DNA of 64,000 nucleotides from Daucus carota subsp. sativus (lineage: Eukaryota > Streptophyta > Magnoliopsida > Apiales > Apiaceae), in NCBI RefSeq assembly GCF_001625215.2, contig NC_030385.2, forward strand, positions 12,207,135-12,271,134, in the 5' to 3' direction. Made by a program: the position numbers and the translations under genes. Under the pieces are notes generated by a model. The model did no database searches. It worked only from the letters and a program-made list of their open reading frames with translations, and was not told the DNA's origin. Below, piece after piece: positions 20,273-31,269 of the stretch (its first letter is position 1; each line of letters opens with the position of its first letter).

Positions 20273-23039
20273 CGCCAAACTAACAATAGAGAAATTCCAG
20301 AGGTAAGTTGACTGTCTTATGCTAGCATCCTTTTTTATTATTATTCTTGTTGAAATCACATAAATTGGAGCGAGTAAGTCATATGTAAACAAGATGGAGG
20401 TTGAAGATATTTAATTTGCATGAATATAAGTTACCTTCTCATGCTTCCCTTGACCAAGCAACCAACAATTTGAGAGTAGTCGTCATACATGCATCCCGGA
20501 ATTTCACATTCCTTTGTCTATTCTATTGGTCTCCAGAGCTCACCTTTCAAAAGCTAGAAGGCCGAAAATGAGTATTTCAATGAGAATTGAGAGCAGGATG
20601 ACGTCCGGTGAGATCAAAATCTGCTTCAGCACAGAGGCCAAGGCTTCGACAATCAATGAATACACTGGATCATCTAGAAAGAACGAACGCCTGGATTAGT
20701 AGATGTGCTCAAGAACCACATATTAAAAAATGCTACATGCAACTTTACCGGGAAACAGAAAAGAATTCATCTAAAAAATTTGGTTTAACCTTTCTAACAT
20801 GTAATTTACATGCAACTCAAAAATAATTTCTTGTGATTCAATATTCTTAAGACTTTATAATTCCTTTACTTGATGTTCAAAAGAAATCACACGGATTTCT
20901 CTTCCTTTCTCATTATTCTCGTGCTCTTTAGTTGCGAACAAAGAGTTGTATTATCAGTAATATACATCGCTATTGCATATCACAAGCCAAAGTATTACAC
21001 ACAATCACCAAACAAAGAGAGAGAGAACAAGGGAGGCCGAGTATGACAAATAAGAGTATTAAAAGTTTCACCGTTGAGTATAATTTTTTCCGGTTCTCCA
21101 AACCCCGTGCAAAAAGTAGGAATTACACACCTTGTTTATGTGTTGTTGCACCACGACAGAGCTTCAATAGACTTATTATTATAGACCCCCTAGCTCTGAT
21201 CGAGGTCATGTGTAAGTAAGGTCTAAATCTGACCAGTTCTCAAGGGCATGTGTAAGTAAGGTCTAGATCTAACCAGTTCAAATAGTATATAAGGTCTCGA
21301 GAATTTCAGACTTACCAACTCTCCAAGTTCAAATAGGATTTAATAAAGGTCTGCGAATTTGAAAAGTGTGAACTCTGATAGTAATGATTATTTATTCGCA
21401 ACATGAAATTTGGTAAAAATAAGAGATGGACTTTTAAAAGCAAGTAGAAATAACATTTAGATTATAACGCCATTGCAAATCTAAAACTTAGTAATTGAAA
21501 GTACGCTCCCAAGTTTATTATAATAAACTTTGAGTTATTTCAATTTATTACACACCAAAAATATCAAGATTATCACTTGGTAACTCATCCTTAATCTACA
21601 GCAGCTAGTTCACACAAACAACCCCTTCGCACATAAGTGATTTTGTTCCATTAGATAATTACACGAAACAAAGTTTTTTTTATCAGATACCAATTATACA
21701 TCTTCCACTTAATAGATGCAACATTTTATTTATATTTATATATAGTCATTCGTCATACATATTTTCGACAAAATCTAATATATAAGTAAGATTAAAGATA
21801 ATAAAATATCAACAAGGATAATTATTATGATAAATATCAATAAGAGATAAGTGCATCCTTTATTCCACGTCAATCTTTTATTATTAGAATAGAAGACAAG
21901 TCCATCCCTTAAAATTGCAACAAAAGACACACCGTAACTAGCATGTAGCATCAGAAATGTATTTATTTGTTAATGTTATCTTTTTACGAATGCAACTCAA
22001 ACAAGAAGTTTAAAATGTGCTTTAGTGTTTGGCAATTTTTATGACATTAACAAGCTAGAATTTTATTCAATAGTGTAAAAGCCATATCGCAATCTTTTGT
22101 AGTAGACTACATGGTCAATCTTTCAATTCCATACCGGCAAGAAAATATGGGTTCAAGGGTGGATTTCATTATATTAACGGATTTAAATATCTACACAACA
22201 CAATAATATACTATTTTTGAACACACATTAATGGAGTGAATCCCGAATAGGATTTCGTGGTCGTAGCATATGAATCTATACCTCAAATAACTGAAATCAG
22301 ACCAAACTCAGTTTTCAAAATTTCCAAATTATGTCGTACAACCAATCTGTTGCTTTAAATTAAGTTCTCACACGAACAATCCTACATCTACTTTGATAGT
22401 GGTGCACGGAACTACAATTAGTTGGTCTTAAATCTACTTAAACAGTGGTGCGAGGTATAGTTGCTTATGAAGGCCATACTACTGTCTTATGTATGTGTTC
22501 CTGTTCTCTAGCAACATAACAGATCCGTGGTGTAATAAGAGAAGATGATAAAGAAAATGAAAGCCTATTTGTAAAGCTTGAGCCATATGTGGTAATCCTC
22601 GACGGGTGGAACTTACAATGTTAAATCTACTACAAAAGTTCAAATACTCGCCCACACATGATTTTCATCAAACCCTAGACCTCTTGTTACGGACGAAAGA
22701 CAAACTTAACATTTTATTTTCGTTTGGTTGAGAAGAATAACATGTTGCAAGAACAAAATGAAAAATCAAAGATACATGAAAGAGTTGAACAAATGCCATA
22801 ATTGAGAAGTGGAAGGAACGTTGCAAAGAGGGAACAGATGAAAGAGTGAACTAGCTCCGATGAATGTGTAGTTAACGACTACAACGTACGAAATCTAAAA
22901 ATTCCAATCAGGAGGTGAGGAACAAAGGGAAGAAATTTAAAAACATTTAACAAAGTACAAAGTTCTAGCTCTCAATTATATAATTTCATAAAAGTTAATT
23001 GCAGAACGCTTTCTGCATCAGCTAGTTCTTCTATCAAAG
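20273..23039 (+). other. U6-U1 spacer (2.8 kb, repeated in all units)
   Basis: This is the largest part of the unit. It is AT-rich and the short open frames in it (61-95 codons) are repeated only because the unit is. A direct repeat, gtgtaagtaaggtcta, occurs near 21209 and 21251 ahead of a TATATAAGG at about 21292. I found no USE-TATA pair, U4, minor-spliceosome snRNA or snoRNA in it. Confidence 0.5.
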
Positions 23040-23114
23040 TTCCCTCATCGAGGGCGCCAACCAGCAAACATCAACACCAGGATATAAATAGGGCAGCACA
23101 GCCTACATTGCAAC

Positions 23115-23274
23115 ATACTTACCTGGATGGGGTCTATGGGTGATCATGAAGGCCCATGGCCTGGGTAAGTGGCCTCCATTGCACAGCGGAGGGGTGCTTG
23201 CCTAAGGTCTACCCAAGTGGTGGAGCCTACATCATAATTTGTGACAGGGGGGCCTGCGTTCGCGCAGCCCCTGC
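23115..23274 (+). ncRNA. U1 spliceosomal snRNA, unit A
   Basis: The 160-nt gene starts ATACTTACCTG, the segment that pairs with 5' splice sites. It has the stem-loop containing ggtgatcatgaaggcc, stem-loops II and III (ccattgcacagcggagg), the Sm site ATAATTTGTG, and the terminal GC-rich hairpin (gcctgcgttcgcgcagcccc). It agrees with known plant U1 throughout. USE and TATA precede it with polymerase II spacing. An 84-bp sequence starting with the last bases of the gene is present twice immediately downstream, duplicating the probable 3' box. Confidence 0.97.
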
Positions 23275-23438
23275 AATTCTAGTGTTAAACAGTCGTGCCC
23301 TTTTAGTGGATATATATAACAATTAGGCACAGGTTGTCCTTCCCAGATGTAACTCTGCAATTCTGGTGTTAAACAGTCGTGCCCTTTTAGTGGATATATA
23401 TAACAATTAGGCACAGGTTGTCCTTCCCAGATGTAACT
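23272..23438 (+). repeat. 84-bp tandem duplication abutting U1, unit A
   Basis: Two copies start at 23272 and 23356 (TGCAATTCT...). The first begins with the final bases of U1 and includes the probable 3' box. The same pair follows U1 in units B (28799), C (34269) and D (39824). A short minus-strand open frame over the duplicate is a by-product. Confidence 0.9.
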
Positions 23439-23797
23439 TACTCGTCTTGAAAGCACCTGACCCAACTGAAAATCTCCTGGTAACATCAACATGAATCGTT
23501 ATCATGTTTCGGTTTTAATCAAGTTCTTCGACAGGTTTCTCTTTCAATAATTAACACTCGTCTGGGTATTTTAGTATTTCGCTGGGTACCATATCAGAAT
23601 TCTCTCATATCATCGAAAGTCTAACAACTGTTTCCACGGCTAGCTCCTTCTAATATCTGTAGTTCTCCCACTCAAGAAATATGGCTGACAAGCAGTGAAT
23701 GCAGACATTCTTGAAGAGTCAAGTACCACCTCGAGTTAAATATGACAGAGCTACAACATCTGAGCTTTAAATGCAAAATCACACGGACAAAACACTC

Positions 23798-23995
23798 ATA
23801 CCTTTCTCGGCCTTTTGGCTAAGATCAAGTGTAGTATCTGTTCTTATCAGTTTAATATCTGATATGTGGGCCATAGGTCCACACGATATTAAATTTATTT
23901 TTTAAGGGGGAAGGCCCATCACAATAGCTTGCTATTGGGGTCTTTGCGCGTCGCCCAAGCGTTGCACTACTGCTCGGGCCTGGCGCACCCCACCA
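23798..23995 (+). ncRNA. U2 spliceosomal snRNA, unit A
   Basis: The 198-nt gene begins ATACCTTTCTCGGCC, contains the branch-point-pairing GTAGTA, the stem-loop IIa region, an Sm-type tract (atttattttttaag), and the 3' stem-loops ending GGCGCACCCCACCA, as in plant U2. The promoter is USE 23723-23733 and TTAAAT at 23767 (33-nt gap). The 3' flank starting with the last bases of the gene is present twice with a period of about 87-88 bp. Compared with unit D it has A for G in aaggcccatcac. Confidence 0.97.
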
Positions 23996-24167
23996 AATCA
24001 AGTCATCAAAGCATATTTTGTTATATATATAATTTCAGACCCTGACACTCTTCAAGTTTCATCATCTCGCCCAACCCAGACCAAATCAAGTCATCAAGCA
24101 TATTTTGTTATATATATAATTTCAGACCCTGACACTCTTCAAGTTTCATCATCTCGCCCAACCCAGC
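23992..24167 (+). repeat. 87-bp tandem duplication abutting U2, unit A
   Basis: Two copies start at 23992 and 24080 (ACCAAATCAAGTCATC...). The first begins at the U2 3' end. Unit B has one copy, C two, and D one plus a truncated second. Confidence 0.9.
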
Positions 24168-24793
24168 ATGGCGGAGAATTTTTTTGAAACGTGGACAAAA
24201 GATTTTCCCGCTCAAGTCACAAACGGTGCCTTCTGCTGTCTAATACAAAGCCATACTATGACATTGCCGAATGGAGCTAATCAGATACTGCGGCCTCTTT
24301 CTCCGATCCTATAAAGAGAAACTTGGCAATCATCACTATGACATTGCCGAATGGAGCGAATCAGATACTGCGGCCTCTTTCTCTGATCTTATAAAGAGAA
24401 ACTTGGCAATCATCAAGTTTGTTCCATGTGCAGGGTCCTAAAAGCGGATGAATGGACCCAACATGGCAGCATTCCTCTGTATCTCATACGGGTTTAGTTG
24501 ATCAAAATGATCAATCGGGTCTCAGATGAATCTCGGGGGTGCATATAGGGACTAGAGGGAAGGTTGTTGAGGCAGCACCAACTTCTGCCCTCCACGCGCG
24601 GAGCTGTGAGGCGGGGACTGGGCGAGGGACATTCTAGCAACAGATTCATCACCTTTACGCAGCTTATAAGGTGTCATTTTTATAACTGTAACTCATAGAG
24701 AAACTTATACCTCCAACAGGTTTGTACTGAGAACAAAGCCAAACTGACAAGAACTCCCCATAGTAGGCCCCGCAAGAAAACAGTACCGTTTAA
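24168..24793 (+). other. GC-rich U2-U5 spacer with an 80-bp duplication
   Basis: A block of about 80 bp (containing gacattgccgaatggagc and cttggcaatcatca) is duplicated at about 24255-24418. It is followed by unusually GC-rich sequence around 24560-24640 with possible hairpins (cgcgcggag; gggtcc against ggaccc). It is conserved in units B and C. I recognise no RNA family in it. Confidence 0.5.
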
Positions 24794-24843
24794 GACCCAT
24801 AGTGAAGAAGTATAAGCACGCACGCTCCTCTCACGACTATATC
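24794..24843 (+). promoter_or_regulatory. U5 promoter (USE and TATA), unit B
   Basis: GACCCATAGTG at 24794-24804 is a diverged plant USE (consensus RTCCCACATCG, 7 of 11). TATATC begins at 24838. The 33-nt gap is the polymerase II type. Units C and D have the same arrangement; unit A does not. Confidence 0.6.
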
Positions 24844-24870
24844 AAGAAGCACTAGCTGCGCTTACATTTC

Positions 24871-24992
24871 ACGCAGCCATGTAGTGAGCACAAAGCGAAC
24901 TATTCTTTCGCCTTTTACTAAAGAATACCGTGTGCTCGCTACTTAAAGTGGCATACGACCATTTTTGGAGGGAAGTTCCACTGGAATCAACC
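24871..24992 (+). ncRNA. U5 spliceosomal snRNA, unit B
   Basis: Same RNA as in unit A, with loop I from 24910 and Sm site near 24961. It has a full promoter: USE-like element at 24794-24804 and TATATC 33 nt later, about 32 nt before the proposed start. Confidence 0.93.
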
Positions 24993-25004
24993 CCTACAGT
25001 TCAA
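24988..25004 (+). terminator. U5 3'-end formation box, unit B
   Basis: CA, eight bases, then AGTTCAA matches the plant snRNA 3' box CA(N)3-10AGTNNAA exactly. The same box follows U5 in units A (19483-19499), C and D. Confidence 0.7.
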
Positions 25005-25628
25005 AGTCTGAAATTTTCCTGCAATATAGTCCTGATAATGACATGACAGGTTCTGTGATTTTGAAAATTTCATGAAGGCTTGATTTTGAAAATCTTCTCC
25101 GTACATTTTTCTCCGAATCTACTTATAATGCACAGCCTATATATACCCTATCACACGTGTGACATCTATCTCTACCGTCTCTTAGGTGGCTTAGGCAGCC
25201 TCCGGCTTGCATTCTCAAGGTTAACTGTTGTTGCATGCCTCACTTGAGGCGACGATCCTCATAAGTGTCATTAGTATGGGTTTTCCCGGTTTTCCCTCAT
25301 TCTGACGCCAATGTCCAATCAGTTCATTTCAAAAACAAATTAATACATATATTGTTTTGCAAAACTTCAAATCCCCTATTATTGAAAACTAATTTCGATC
25401 TTGCTAAAACAAATACAAGTGTTGATATGGTAATAGTATGAGATACCAGTGCATAGAAAAAGATTGTAGAGATTTCCGCCAAATCATCTATTTGTGTAGT
25501 ACAAACAACTTATCATTGTTGATTGGTGATATTGGAGAGATCTACCAAGTTGTATTGGGGACTGGGCAGAATTTTGGACATGGAGTTCACCTCACTTGGA
25601 CCATGTTTCCCCCAAGAATTGAGCCAAT

Positions 25629-25673
25629 GTCCCACATTGGCTAATACCATTTACTCTACGCTATTCATATAAC
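25629..25673 (+). promoter_or_regulatory. U6 promoter (USE and TATA), unit B
   Basis: GTCCCACATTG at 25629-25639 matches the plant USE at 10 of 11 positions. TATAAC starts at 25668, a 28-nt gap (24 if the box is read as TTCATATAA). This is shorter than for the other snRNAs of the unit and indicates polymerase III. The RNA starts 27 nt downstream. In unit C two extra bases (CA) lie inside the USE. Confidence 0.8.
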
Positions 25674-25694
25674 CCAGTTTAGAGCCATATTCTT

Positions 25695-25714
25695 TTCCCT
25701 TCGGGGACATCCGA

Positions 25715-25746
<32 letters not shown>

Positions 25747-25799
25747 GGCCCCTGCGCAAGGATGACACGCACAAATCGAGAAATGGTCCAAATTTTTTT
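25695..25799 (+). ncRNA. U6 spliceosomal snRNA, unit B
   Basis: The body is identical to the unit A copy, but the first base is T instead of G (cttttcccttcgg). The promoter and T7 terminator are intact. Confidence 0.96.
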
Positions 25800-28566
25800 C
25801 GCCAAACTAACAATAGAGAAATTCCAGAGGTAGGTTGACTGTCTTATGCTAGCATCCTTTTTTATTATTATTCTTGTTGAAATTACATAAATTGGAGCGA
25901 GTAAGTCATATGTAAACAGGATGGAGGTTGAAGATATTTAATTTGCATGAATATAAGTTACCTTCTCATGCTTCCCTTGACCAAACAACCAACAATTTGA
26001 GAGTAGTCGTCATACATGCATCCCGGAATTTCACATTCCTTTGTCTATTCTATTGGTCTCCAGAGCTCACCTTTCAAAAGCTAGAAGGCCGAAAATGAGT
26101 ATTTCAATGAGAATTGAGAGCAGGATGACGTCCGGTGAGATCAAAATCTGCTTCAGCACAGAGGCCAAGGCTTCGACAATCAATGAATACACTGGATCAT
26201 CTAGAAAGAACGAACGCCTGGATTAGTAGATGTGCTCAAGAACCACATATTAAAAAATGCTACATGCAACTTTACCGGGAAACAGAAAAGAATTCATCTA
26301 AAAAATTTGGTTTAACCTTTCTAACATGTAATTTACATGCAACTCAAAAATAATTTCTTGTGATTCAATATTCTTAAGACTTTATAATTCCTTTACTTGA
26401 TGTTCAAAAGAAATCACACGGATTTCTCTTCCTTTCTCATTATTCTCGTGCTCTTTAGTTGCGAACAAAGAGTTGTATTATCAGTAATATACATCGCTAT
26501 TGCATATCACAAGCCAAAGTATTACACACAATCACCAAACAAAGAGAGAGAGAACAAGGGAGGCCGAGTATGACAAATAAGAGTATTAAAAGTTTCACCG
26601 TTGAGTATAATTTTTTCCGGTTCTCCAAACCCCGTGCAAAAAGTAGGAATTACACACCTTGTTTATGTGTTGTTGCACCACGACAGAGCTTCAATAGACT
26701 TATTATTATAGACCCCCTAGCTTTGATCGAGGTCATGTGTAAGTAAGGTCTAAATCTGACCAGTTCTCAAGGGCATGTGTAAGTAAGGTCTAAATCTAAC
26801 CAGTTCAAATAGTATATAAGGTCTCGAGAATTTCAGACTTACCAACTCTCCAAGTTCAAATAGGATTTAATAAAGGTCTGCGAATTTGAAAAGTGTGAAC
26901 TCTGATAGTAATGATTATTTATTCGCAACATGAAATTTGGTAAAAATAAGAGATGGACTTTTAAAAGCAAGTAGAAATAACATTTAGATTATAACGCCAT
27001 TGCAAATCTAAAACTTAGTAATTGAAAGTACGCTCCCAAGTTTATTATAATAAACTTTGAGTTATTTCAATTTATTACACACCAAAAATATCAAGATTAT
27101 CACTTGGTAACTCATCCTTAATCTACAGCAGCTAGTTCACACAAACAACCCCTTCGCACATAAGTGATTTTGTTCCATTAGATAATTACACGAAACAAAG
27201 TTTTTCTTATCAGATACCAATTATACATCTTCCACTTAATAGATGCAACATTTTATTTATATTTATATATAGTCATTCGTCATACATATTTTCGACAAAA
27301 TCTAATATATAAGTAAGATTAAAGATAATAAAATATCAACAAGGATAATTATTATGATAAATATCAATAAGAGATAAGTGCATCCTTTATTCCACGTCAA
27401 TCTTTTATTATTAGAATAGAAGACAAGTCCATCCCTTAAAATTGCAACAAAAGACACACCGTAACTAGCATGTAGCATCAGAAATGTATTTATTTGTTAA
27501 TGTTATCTTTTTACGAATGCAACTCAAACAAGAAGTTTAAAATGTGCTTTAGTGTTTGGCAATTTTTATGACATTAACAAGCTAGAATTTTATTCAATAG
27601 TGTAAAAGCCATATCGCAATCTTTTGTAGTAGACTACACGGTCAATCTTTCAATTCCATACCGGCAAGAAAATATGGGTTCAAGGGTGGATTTCATTATA
27701 TTAACGGATTTAAATATCTACACAACACAATAATATACTATTTTTGAACACACATTAATGGAGTGAATCCCGAATAGGATTTCGTGGTCGTAGCATATGA
27801 ATCTATACCTCAAATAACTGAAATCAGACCAAACTCAGTTTTCAAAATTTCCAAATTATGTCGTACAACCAATCTGTTGCTTTAAATTAAGTTCTCACAC
27901 GAACAATCCTACATCTACTTTGATAGTGGTGCACGGAACTACAATTAGTTGGTCTTAAATCTACTTAAACAGTGGTGCGAGGTATAGTTGCTTATGAAGG
28001 CCATACTACTGTCTTATGTATGTGTTCCTGTTCTCTAGCAACATAACAGATCCGTGGTGTAATAAGAGAAGATGATAAAGAAAATGAAAGCCTATTTGTA
28101 AAGCTTGAGCCATATGTGGTAATCCTCGACGGGTGGAACTTACAATGTTAAATCTACTACAAAAGTTCAAATACTCGCCCACACATGATTTTCATCAAAC
28201 CCTAGACCTCTTGTTACGGACGAAAGACAAACTTAACATTTTATTTTCGTTTGGTTGAGAAGAATAACATGTTGCAAGAACAAAATGAAAAATCAAAGAT
28301 ACATGAAAGAGTTGAACAAATGCCATAATTGAGAAGTGGAAGGAACGTTGCAAAGAGGGAACAGATGAAAGAGTGAACTAGCTCCGATGAATGTGTAGTT
28401 AACGACTACAACGTACGAAATCTAAAAATTCCAATCAGGAGGTGAGGAACAAAGGGAAGAAATTTAAAAACATTTAACAAAGTACAAAGTTCTAGCTCTC
28501 AATTATATAATTTCATAAAAGTTAATTGCAGAACGCTTTCTGCATCAGCTAGTTCTTCCATCAAAG

Positions 28567-28617
28567 TTCCCTCATCGAGGGCGCCAACCAGCAAACATCA
28601 ACACCAGGATATAAATA
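28567..28617 (+). promoter_or_regulatory. U1 promoter (USE and TATA), unit B
   Basis: TTCCCTCATCG at 28567-28577 matches the USE at 9 of 11. TATAAATA starts at 28610 after a 32-nt gap (polymerase II type), and U1 starts 32 nt after that. The other units have the same layout (unit A: 23040-23050 and 23083). Confidence 0.8.
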
Positions 28618-28641
28618 GGGCAGCACAGCCTACATTGCAAC

Positions 28642-28801
28642 ATACTTACCTGGATGGGGTCTATGGGTGATCATGAAGGCCCATGGCCTGGGTAAGTGGC
28701 CTCCATTGCACAGCGGAGGGGTGCTTGCCTAAGGTCTACCCAAGTGGTGGAGCCTACATCATAATTTGTGACAGGGGGGCCTGCGTTCGCGCAGCCCCTG
28801 C
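28642..28801 (+). ncRNA. U1 spliceosomal snRNA, unit B
   Basis: Identical by eye to the unit A copy, with the same promoter and the same duplicated 3' flank. Confidence 0.97.
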
Positions 28802-29251
28802 AATTCTAGTGTTAAACAGTCGTGCCCTTTTAGTGGATATATATAACAATTAGGCACAGGTTGTCCTTCCCAGATGTAACTCTGCAATTCTGGTGTTAAA
28901 CAGTCGTGCCCTTTTAGTGGATATATATAACAATTAGGCACAGGTTGTCCTTCCCAGATGTAACTTACTCGTCTTGAAAGCACCTGACCCAACTGAAAAT
29001 CTCCTGGTAACATCAACATGAATCGTTATCATGTTTCGGTTTTAATCAAGTTCTTCGACAGGTTTCTCTTTCAATAATTAACACTCGTCTGGGTGTTTTA
29101 GTATTTCGCTGGGTACCATATATCAGAATTCTCTCATATCATCGAAAGTCTAACAACTGTTTCCACGGCTAGCTCCTTCTAATATCTGCAGTTCTCCCAC
29201 TCAAGAAATATGGCTGACAAGCAGTGAATGCAGACATTCTTGAAGAGTCAA

Positions 29252-29301
29252 GTACCACCTCGAGTTAAATATGACAGAGCTACAACAGCTGAGCTTTAAA
29301 A
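29252..29301 (+). promoter_or_regulatory. U2 promoter (USE and TATA), unit B
   Basis: GTACCACCTCG at 29252-29262 matches the USE at 9 of 11. A TTAAAA TATA-like box starts at 29296 after 33 nt (polymerase II type), and U2 starts 31 nt later. Unit A has TTAAAT at the same place. Confidence 0.75.
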
Positions 29302-29326
29302 GCAAAATCACACAGAGAAAACACTC

Positions 29327-29524
29327 ATACCTTTCTCGGCCTTTTGGCTAAGATCAAGTGTAGTATCTGTTCTTATCAGTTTAATATCTGATATGTGGGC
29401 CATAGGTCCACACGATATTAAATTTATTTTTTAAGGGGGAAGGCCCATCACAATAGCTTGCTATTGGGGTCTTTGCGCGTCGCCCAAGCGTTGCACTACT
29501 GCTCGGGCCTGGCGCACCCCACCA
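29327..29524 (+). ncRNA. U2 spliceosomal snRNA, unit B
   Basis: Same gene as in unit A, followed by only one copy of the post-U2 sequence. Confidence 0.97.
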
Positions 29525-30311
29525 AATCAAGTCATCAAGCATATTTTGTTATATATATAATTTCAGACCCTGACACTCTTCAAGTTTCATCATCTCGCCC
29601 AACCCAGCATGGCGGAGAATTTTTTTGAAACGTGGACAGAAGATTTTCCCGCTCAAGTCACAAACGGTGCCTTCTGCTGTCTAATACAAAGCCATACTAT
29701 GACATTGCCGAATGGAGCTAATCAGATACTGCAGCCTCTTTCTCCGATCCTATAAAGAGAAACTTGGCAATCATCACTATGACATTGCCGAATGGAGCTA
29801 ATCAGATACTGCGGCCTCTTTCTCCGATCTTATAAAGAGAAACTTGGCAATCATCAAGTTTGTTCCATGTGCAGGGTCCTAAAAGCGGATGAATGGACCC
29901 AACATGGCAGCATTCCTCTGTATCTCATACGGGTTTAGTTGATCAAAATGATCAAGCGGGTCTCAGATGAGTCTCGGGGGTGCATATAGGGACTAGAGGG
30001 AAGGTTGTTGAGGCAGCACCAACTTCTGCCCTCCACGCGCGGAGCTGTGAGGCGGGGACTGGGCGAGGGACATTCTAGCAACAGATTCATCACCTTTACG
30101 CAGCTTATAAGGTGTCATTTTTATAACTGTAACTCATAGAGAAACTTATACCTCCAACAGGTTTGTACTGAGAACAAAGCCAAACTGACAAGAACTCCCC
30201 ATAGTAGGCCCCGCAAGAAAACAGTACCGTTTAAGACCCATAGTGAAGAAGTATAAGCACGCACGCTCCTCTCACGACTATATCAAGAAGCACTAGCTGC
30301 GCTTACATTTC

Positions 30312-30433
30312 ACGCAGCCATGTAGTGAGCACAAAGCGAACTATTCTTTCGCCTTTTACTAAAGAATACCGTGTGCTCGCTACTTAAAGTGGCATACGAC
30401 CATTTTTGGAGGGAAGTTCCACTGGAATCAACC
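30312..30433 (+). ncRNA. U5 spliceosomal snRNA, unit C
   Basis: Identical by eye to the unit B copy, with the same promoter elements and the same 3' box (cagttcaa) immediately downstream. Confidence 0.93.
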
Positions 30434-31137
30434 CCTACAGTTCAAAGTCTGAAATTTTCCTGCAATATAGTCCTGATAATGACATGACAGGTTCTGTGAT
30501 TTTGAAAATTTCATGAAGGCTTGATTTTGAAAATCTTCTCCGTACATTTTTCCCCGCATCTACTTATAATGCACAGCCTATATATACCCTATCACACGTG
30601 TGACATCTATCTCTACCGTCTCTTAGGTGGCTTAGGCAGCCTCCGGCTTGCATTCTCAAGGTTAACTGTTGTTGCATGCCTCACTTGAGGCGACGATCCT
30701 CATAAGTGTCATTAGTATGGGTTTTCCCGGTTTTCCCTCATTCTGACGCCAATGTCCAATCAGTTCATTTCAAAAACAAATTTATACATATATTGTTTTG
30801 CAAAACTTCAAATCCCCTATTATTGAAAACTAATTTCGATCTTGCTAAAACAAATACAAGTGTTGATATGGTAATAGTATGAGATACCAGTGCATAGAAA
30901 AAGATTGTAGTGATTTCCGCCAAATCATCTATTTGTGTAGTACAAACAACTTATCATTGTTGATTGGTGATATTGGAGAGATCTACCAAGTTGTATTGGG
31001 GATTGGGCAGAATTTTGGACATGGAGTTCACCTCACTTGGACCATGTTTCCCCCAAGAATTGAGCCAATGTCCCACACATTGGCTAATACCATTTACTCT
31101 ACGCTATTCATATAACCCAGTTTAGAGCCATATCCTT

Positions 31138-31184
31138 TTCCCTTCGGGGACATCCGATAAAATTTTCCCTTCGGGGACATCCGA

Positions 31185-31216
<32 letters not shown>

Positions 31217-31269
31217 GGCCCCTGCGCAAGGATGACACGCACAAATCGAGAAATGGTCCAAATTTTTTT
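31138..31269 (+). ncRNA. U6 spliceosomal snRNA, unit C, with duplicated 5' end
   Basis: The first 27 bp (ttcccttcggggacatccg and the following aaaatt) occur twice, beginning at 31138 and 31165. The promoter sits at the usual distance from the first copy, so a transcript would carry a 27-nt 5' extension with a second copy of the capping stem-loop. The rest of U6 and the T7 terminator are normal. Confidence 0.93.

Larger units (their letters stand above)
19300..24801 (+). repeat. snRNA array unit A (U5-U6-U1-U2)
   Basis: First of the tandem units, about 5.5 kb. The array begins abruptly inside the U5 promoter: homology to the other units starts at gtgaagtataagc and the USE seen in other units is absent. 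Unit A lacks short spacer segments present in B-D (about 14 bp near 19725 and about 9 bp near 19780), and its U6 keeps the canonical first base. All four genes lie on the plus strand. Confidence 0.95.
24802..30242 (+). repeat. snRNA array unit B (U5-U6-U1-U2)
   Basis: Second unit, 5441 bp, nearly identical to the others. It has a single copy of the roughly 87-bp sequence that follows U2, whereas A and C have two. Confidence 0.95.

Noticed and set aside
20514-21219. Repeated short open frames of 61, 72 and 95 codons in the U6-U1 spacer
   Set aside because: They recur only because the unit is repeated, have no protein-like features, and the diverged unit E does not preserve them consistently.
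23232-23492. 86-codon minus-strand frame with an internal repeat (QPVPNCYIYPLKGHDCL)
   Set aside because: It is a by-product of the 84-bp duplication overlapping the U1 3' end, which is a multiple of three.
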